Positions 60,098 to 64,000 of a stretch of DNA of 64,000 nt are shown one piece after another. Source of the stretch: Roseburia sp. GTDB lineage: Bacteria > Bacillota > Clostridia > Lachnospirales > Lachnospiraceae. Location: NCBI GenBank assembly GCA_019421345.1, contig JAHZFL010000002.1, positions 1 to 64,000 of the forward strand. The letters run 5' to 3'. Both the position numbers and the translations under genes were made by a program. How positions within the stretch are numbered: the stretch's first letter is position 1; every line of letters starts with the position of its first letter. The notes under the pieces were generated by a model. That model did not search any database. It saw nothing but the letters and a program-made list of their open reading frames with translations, and had not been told where the DNA came from.

Positions 60098-60655
60098 CTA
60101 CTGCCCTTCCTCCGCGCCATCTGCCGTTCTTCTTTGTCCGCAGAGCCTCCATGCAAAAAGCGCACAAAGCGTTCCTACGACCGCACCGCCGAGCACGTCC
60201 GTCGGGAAATGGACCCCCACATAAAGACGGGAGAACGCGATCAGGACAGCAAGCGTCATCGCAGCAATCCCCGCCTTTTTCGGGCACATTAAAAAAATGA
60301 CGACCGCTGCGGCAAATGAGCATGCCGTATGACCCGACGGAAACGAAAAATCGCTCTGCGCCTCAATGATCCTATGTAGTCCCTCTACCACCTCATATGG
60401 TCTGGTGCGTGCCAAAGCATTTTTTAGGACAATGTTGGTGGCAAGCAGATTAAAAATCATCGAAACCGCCATAACTACGCCTACACGCCTTGTCCTCGTC
60501 AAAAGCAGCAGCACAAACGCACCTGCAATCCAAATCCAGCCACTGTCTCCCAAATGTGTAATAAATTCCATAAACGGCGTCAACAGATCATTGCGCAGAT
60601 GCGCCTGGATCCACAAAAGCACCGGTCCTTCGATTTTTATCAGCAGTTCCTCCAT
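60098..60655 (-). CDS. PAP2 family membrane phosphatase
   Basis: The 185-residue membrane protein has about five hydrophobic segments and the three acid-phosphatase motifs KNALARTRP, SFPSGHT and SRLYVGVHFPTDVLGG, so the catalytic His residues are present. Substrates of this family include undecaprenyl pyrophosphate and phosphatidic acid; the sequence does not decide. GGGGAGGAG lies seven bases before the ATG at 60655. It converges with asnB. Confidence 0.9.
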   Translation of the reverse strand: MEELLIKIEGPVLLWIQAHLRNDLLTPFMEFITHLGDSGWIWIAGAFVLLLLTRTRRVGVVMAVSMIFNLLATNIVLKNALARTRPYEVVEGLHRIIEAQSDFSFPSGHTACSFAAAVVIFLMCPKKAGIAAMTLAVLIAFSRLYVGVHFPTDVLGGAVVGTLCALFAWRLCGQRRTADGAEEGQ

Positions 60656-60751
60656 CTTGCTCCTCCCCGTCAAGTACTTTCTTCCGAACTATTTGCCGCT
60701 TACATTATATCATTCACATCTGCGTTTTTCTATCTCTATTTTCGTCTGCCC

Positions 60752-62041
60752 CTACTGCGGCCCTGTCAGCACCTTATTGAGCACATCCGCCAACGGTACC
60801 ATTGCGTTCATCGCCTCCTGCACCGTGTTGGTCTGCGCTCCCACCTCCACGAGAAGCGTCTTTGGACAATAATGCATATTATAGCGGTATCCCTTTAAAT
60901 AAATCCTCCTTGTAAAACCCGGATAATATTCCGCAGCCTTTAGCTGCATCTGGAAGGACATCGCGAGATTATCTGCAATATAAGGGTTTGCCAGATAATC
61001 GATGTTTCCTGTCTTTGTCGTCCGGCTTAACCCGTTAAAAAACATCACCTGCGCCATCTGCATACCGCCGATGTTTGTCACAAGCCTTGTCGTCTCCGCC
61101 ACCCCGTCGCGATGCAGATCGATCACGACCTCGATGCTTGGATTTTCTGCCAGAAGCTGCTCCAGTGCCGGTCCTGCCTTAGAATACGCGTGGTCTCTGT
61201 CGCCAACATCATACTCCCCCTTATGATGGATGACATTCAGTCCATACTGTTCCGTTAAAAGCTTCGTCAGATAATCGCCCACCCCGACGACCGTATGGGA
61301 GGGGTCGCCCGGCACCGAATCGGCGTATCCCTCCTGCGAGTGCGTGTGGTAAATTAAAATCTGCGGCGTTGAAGCGTCGTGAGACAAACGCAGATCCTTC
61401 CCAAACAGCGCGTCCGCATTCAACTGACTGCCGTCGATCGTCGTCGTGCTGTCTGCCTGATAAAAATTCTGCATCAGATAATCAAAATCATTCAGTTTTT
61501 CCCTCGCATACGTTACCTGCTTTGTCTGTGCGCCCGGTAAGCCTGTACCAGTTTCAACGGCAGGCTGCTCCTGCGGCTGTACCTCCGGCGGCTGCGTCTC
61601 GCCCGCATTCCGCCCCGCGTTCCCCTCCGCAATGCCCGTCGCCTCGGGCGTCTCTCCTGTCAGTACAACCTCGCCCGTCTCGCTGTCCACATAATTTTCA
61701 TCCGCCGCCTCTCTGGCAAGGATCGCCTCATAGGAAAGCTCACTCTCCACCTGCGTCTCATAAAACGCCGCCGCTTTCGTCTCCTCCCCCAGCAAAAAGA
61801 AATGGCTGATGACACTCTCCCACGCGGCTGCCGTTTCCTCTCCCGCGGCTTTATCAGACGCCTGTGGCATATAAAAATTGAAAAGCCCCTCGTAGCAGAG
61901 AACCTTACACTCATTCGCAAGACGCTTCAACTGCCCGCTGCCGCCCTGTAAAAACACCGCTATGCAACCGACTCCCAGGATCCATGCGATAGCTGTCCCA
62001 TTTATTTTTTTCTTCTTTTTAGATTGATATCGAATACGCAT
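60752..62041 (-). CDS. spoIIP: Stage II sporulation protein P
   Basis: The 429-residue protein is the peptidoglycan amidase/endopeptidase used in engulfment. After a lysine-rich start and one membrane segment (about residues 15-33) comes a long low-complexity linker rich in Glu, Gln, Pro and Gly (about 130-170), then the SpoIIP domain (ILIYHTHSQEGYADS, VVIDLHRDGVAET, LLVEVGAQTNTVQEAM). The start is uncertain: ATG at 62041 or a GTG nine codons earlier, neither with a clear ribosome site. It lies directly downstream of gpr, the usual order. Confidence 0.92.
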   Translation of the reverse strand: MRIRYQSKKKKKINGTAIAWILGVGCIAVFLQGGSGQLKRLANECKVLCYEGLFNFYMPQASDKAAGEETAAAWESVISHFFLLGEETKAAAFYETQVESELSYEAILAREAADENYVDSETGEVVLTGETPEATGIAEGNAGRNAGETQPPEVQPQEQPAVETGTGLPGAQTKQVTYAREKLNDFDYLMQNFYQADSTTTIDGSQLNADALFGKDLRLSHDASTPQILIYHTHSQEGYADSVPGDPSHTVVGVGDYLTKLLTEQYGLNVIHHKGEYDVGDRDHAYSKAGPALEQLLAENPSIEVVIDLHRDGVAETTRLVTNIGGMQMAQVMFFNGLSRTTKTGNIDYLANPYIADNLAMSFQMQLKAAEYYPGFTRRIYLKGYRYNMHYCPKTLLVEVGAQTNTVQEAMNAMVPLADVLNKVLTGPQ

Positions 62042-62069
62042 AACTAACTTTATGCGCCTTGCCCACACA

Positions 62070-63020
62070 TTATGACATGTCTGTAAACGCGATATTTAAC
62101 CCCTCGGATATCGTAAAGCTCAGCCGCTTGACAGACTCGTCAATATCCTTTGGCGTGACAAACATGGTGTTTAAACTCGGAGAAAGAAGCTCCCGGATCA
62201 ATTCATATTTCTCTCCGTCATTCAGCTCGCTTAAAGAGCTTCCAACCGTCTGAAACACCTCACTCTGCGACAATGCGGTCACAAGATTATACATCGTATC
62301 ATTAACGATCGTCGCCGCGTCCACAACCGTCGGTATTCCGATCGAGATCACAGGCACGCCGAGACTTTTTTCATTTAGTCCATGCCTGTGATTGCCGACA
62401 CCGCTCCCCGGATTGATCCCCGTATCCGTCACCTGTATCGTGCGGTTTAACCGCTTGGTGCTGCGCGCCGCAAGCGCATCGACAGCAATGATCAGATCCG
62501 GTTTTGTCTCATCGACCACGCCCCGGATGATTTCAAGACTTTCCATCCCCGTCTGTGCCATGACGCCCGGAACAATACTGCTGATGCGATTGACCCGTCC
62601 CTCGCCAAACGCATACTTTCCATACTCCTTGATAATATGGCGCGTGATAAATAAATTGTCCGCCACGCGGGGACCAAGCGCATCCGGCGTCACGTCCCGG
62701 TTTCCAAGCCCCACCACAAGCACAGAGCTCTCCTCCTTTGTAAGCTTTGCAAGCTTTCTTATGATTTTTGCGAGCTGAACGGAAATTTCCCTATGATAAT
62801 CGTCATCCTCCTCATCCATATTTCCAGCCTCGATCGTAATATACGTTCCCTTTGGTTTTCCCATCGTCTTCGCGCCATTCTCCGTCTCAATCGTCACTGT
62901 GCTGACAGTCAGATTTCTTCCGATTTTTTCTTCCAAAAACTGAACGCCCTTCAGCTCCACATTGTCTTCCTGCATTTTCTCCTGTGTCTCCAATGCAAGG
63001 TCGGTACGAATCTGATACAT
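62070..63020 (-). CDS. gpr: GPR endopeptidase (germination protease)
   Basis: The 316-residue aspartyl-type protease degrades small acid-soluble spore proteins at germination. Family stretches are YQIRTDLALETQE at the N-terminus, VVGLGNRDVTPDALGPRVADNL, VPGVMAQTGMES, IAVDALAARSTKRLNRTIQ and NPGSGVGNHRHGL. The ATG at 63020 has GGAGGAG upstream, which decides against the frame's first ATG 24 bases earlier. It is followed by spoIIP after 28 bases. Confidence 0.95.
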   Translation of the reverse strand: MYQIRTDLALETQEKMQEDNVELKGVQFLEEKIGRNLTVSTVTIETENGAKTMGKPKGTYITIEAGNMDEEDDDYHREISVQLAKIIRKLAKLTKEESSVLVVGLGNRDVTPDALGPRVADNLFITRHIIKEYGKYAFGEGRVNRISSIVPGVMAQTGMESLEIIRGVVDETKPDLIIAVDALAARSTKRLNRTIQVTDTGINPGSGVGNHRHGLNEKSLGVPVISIGIPTVVDAATIVNDTMYNLVTALSQSEVFQTVGSSLSELNDGEKYELIRELLSPSLNTMFVTPKDIDESVKRLSFTISEGLNIAFTDMS

Positions 63021-63161
63021 ATGCTCCTCCATCATTTGCGCCAATGCTGTGCGCTTTCTCGTTTTCTTCTTAATTTTCCCGCCTTCCCAAAAAATTATCC
63101 GCCGCTTTGATGGATTCCTAAAATTTCTGTTAATTTCTCTGACAAATTTTGACGTTTTCCC

Positions 63162-63190
63162 TTGACACTTTACCTAATATGTCCTATACT
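63162..63190 (+). promoter_or_regulatory. SigA promoter of rpsT
   Basis: TTGACA (63162-63167), a 17-base spacer and TATACT (63185-63190), a near-consensus vegetative promoter about 95 bases before the rpsT start. Confidence 0.85.
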
Positions 63191-63283
63191 AAGCTGGTAT
63201 GTTTACATTGAACTGTCCGTGTCCGGCTTTGATGTAGATTTCAATCATGAACAATAACCATAGTAAAATTGGAGGTGTACGGA

Positions 63284-63547
63284 TTGGCTAACATTAAATC
63301 TGCTAAGAAAAGAATTTTAGTAACACAGATCAAAACTGCCAGAAACAAATCTATCAAGAGCGCGGTTAAGACTTCCATTAAGAAAGTTGAGGCTGCTGTT
63401 GCCGCAAACGATAAGGAGACTGCAAAGACTGCATTAACTTCTGCAATCTCTGCTATCGAGAAGGCTTCTTCTAAGGGTGTTTACCATAAGAACAACGCCG
63501 GTAGAAAGGTTTCCCGTCTGACAAAGCTTGTCAACGAAATGGCTTAA
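63284..63547 (+). CDS. rpsT: 30S ribosomal protein S20
   Basis: The 87-residue basic protein begins ANIKSAKKRILVTQIKTARN after the initiator and ends GRKVSRLTKLVNEMA, the full length of bacterial S20. The start is a TTG at 63284 with GGAGGTG six bases upstream; the ATG 15 bases earlier lies before the ribosome site. A non-ATG start for S20 is known in other bacteria and is linked with self-control of its translation. A strong promoter precedes and a terminator follows. Confidence 0.97.
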   Translation: MANIKSAKKRILVTQIKTARNKSIKSAVKTSIKKVEAAVAANDKETAKTALTSAISAIEKASSKGVYHKNNAGRKVSRLTKLVNEMA

Positions 63548-63565
63548 TAAAAAGATATATAAAAA

Positions 63566-63596
63566 ACATCGGTACCGTCATACCGATGTTTTTTTA
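63566..63596 (+). terminator. Terminator of rpsT
   Basis: A perfect 9-bp stem ACATCGGTA/TACCGATGT (63566-63574 and 63581-63589) followed by TTTTTTA, about 20 bases after the rpsT stop. Confidence 0.93.
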
Positions 63597-63652
63597 TTTA
63601 TAAGGAAACTTCGTTTCCTTATAAATAAAAATCCTCCGGGGATCGCACTGCG
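63597..63652 (+). repeat. Second dispersed hairpin repeat, copy B
   Basis: A perfect 13-bp hairpin (63597-63609 with 63613-63625, loop TTC) followed by ATCCTCCGGGGATCGCACTG. It matches the copy at 31687-31742 in order and core sequence, with the stem bases changed on both arms. Confidence 0.75.
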
Positions 63653-63663
63653 GCGAAAAGGAA

Positions 63664-64000
63664 TTAAAAATTCCTTCCATTCCAGCCCCAGTCATTCACA
63701 CCGTGGTAGGTGACATAAATCCGGTCACCCGGAATCCCAAGCTCCTCTCCCAAAATATCACAGATTGCACCTGTCATCTGCTCATAGGCATCGGAGCCTG
63801 CACTGCCAAACAGACTCACAGAAACATAAGCGCCCCGCTCAAGCCTCTGTCCTCCCATATAAAGCGCGTAATTATCTTCAAATCCAACCATCAGATAGGT
63901 CTCTGACTTATTTAACAGACCCACCGCCTGTCCCAGTCTTGCCCGAATCGCTTCGCGTTTTTCCTCCGTCACCGGCACGGTAATTTTTGAATCAATAAAT
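63664..64000 (-). CDS. MIF-family tautomerase-like protein (start outside window)
   Basis: About 110 residues are visible, reading FIDSKITVPVTEEKREAIR at the window edge and ending VNDWGWNGRNF. The size and opening (normally MPFIDSKITV) match the macrophage migration inhibitory factor family, whose N-terminal Pro is the tautomerase base; that Pro would lie one or two codons beyond the edge. An internal ATG reading is not the true start because homologous sequence continues before it. Its substrate in bacteria is unknown. Confidence 0.8.
   Translation of the reverse strand, partial: FIDSKITVPVTEEKREAIRARLGQAVGLLNKSETYLMVGFEDNYALYMGGQRLERGAYVSVSLFGSAGSDAYEQMTGAICDILGEELGIPGDRIYVTYHGVNDWGWNGRNF

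Overview
The window is a chromosomal segment of an anaerobic, spore-forming gut Firmicute, most likely a Lachnospiraceae member. Strong AGGAGG ribosome sites, sporulation genes (gpr, spoIIP, two coat/ferritin-like small proteins), an [FeFe]-hydrogenase paralogue, YesM/YesN-type two-component systems and a fucose microcompartment all fit. Most genes lie on the minus strand. I saw no rRNA, tRNA or CRISPR array. The left edge cuts an IS1182-type insertion sequence and the right edge cuts a MIF-family tautomerase gene.

Region 1 (1-9.5 kb): IS end, GNAT acetyltransferase, an ECF sigma factor with an RsiV-like anti-sigma factor behind an ECF-type promoter, two spore-coat-like proteins, a hybrid histidine kinase followed by a two-receiver protein with a ruined kinase core, a YhhN membrane protein, a NOL1/NOP2/sun rRNA methyltransferase and a short [FeFe]-hydrogenase-like protein. 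Region 2 (9.6-18.9 kb): a run of ATPase/GTPase genes (leucine-rich-repeat protein, VWA protein, MoxR AAA+ ATPase, ABC-class ATPase, then a TetM/EF-G-like GTPase fused to a YacP-type NYN domain), and an M14 carboxypeptidase.

Region 3 (19-45.7 kb) is devoted to L-fucose. A response regulator, a sensor kinase and a membrane-anchored sugar-binding protein form a sensor unit. fucI-fucU-fucK convert fucose to fuculose-1-phosphate, with a divergent AraC activator. A 17-gene bacterial microcompartment (BMC) operon runs from a consensus promoter at 41.75 kb: glycyl-radical diol dehydratase, activase, EutS/PduU shell protein, PduV, fuculose-phosphate aldolase, PduO-like protein, PduP, Zn-alcohol dehydrogenase, four BMC-H proteins, PduL, BMC-P, PduS, BMC-T and a DeoR repressor. 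The aldolase, PduO-like protein, PduP, dehydrogenase and PduL each end or start with a similar amphipathic helix, so fuculose-1-phosphate is probably split inside the shell and lactaldehyde/1,2-propanediol converted to propanol and propionyl-phosphate. An RbsABC-type sugar transporter sits just upstream.

Region 4 (45.9-56 kb) handles fucosylated glycans: sensor kinase, response regulator, two solute-binding lipoproteins, two CUT1 permeases, a Gfo/Idh oxidoreductase and a cytoplasmic GH29 alpha-L-fucosidase. Region 5 (56-64 kb): a Csp-like subtilisin, asparagine synthetase, a PAP2 phosphatase, spoIIP-gpr and rpsT.

The least explained signal is a dispersed 36-38 bp hairpin repeat (nine units at five sites, in tandems of up to three) whose stems show paired changes. 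Copies lie after a binding-protein gene, between shell genes and pduL, in the fucI leader, and inside the start of the GTPase-NYN gene. A second hairpin repeat family occurs at 31.7 and 63.6 kb.
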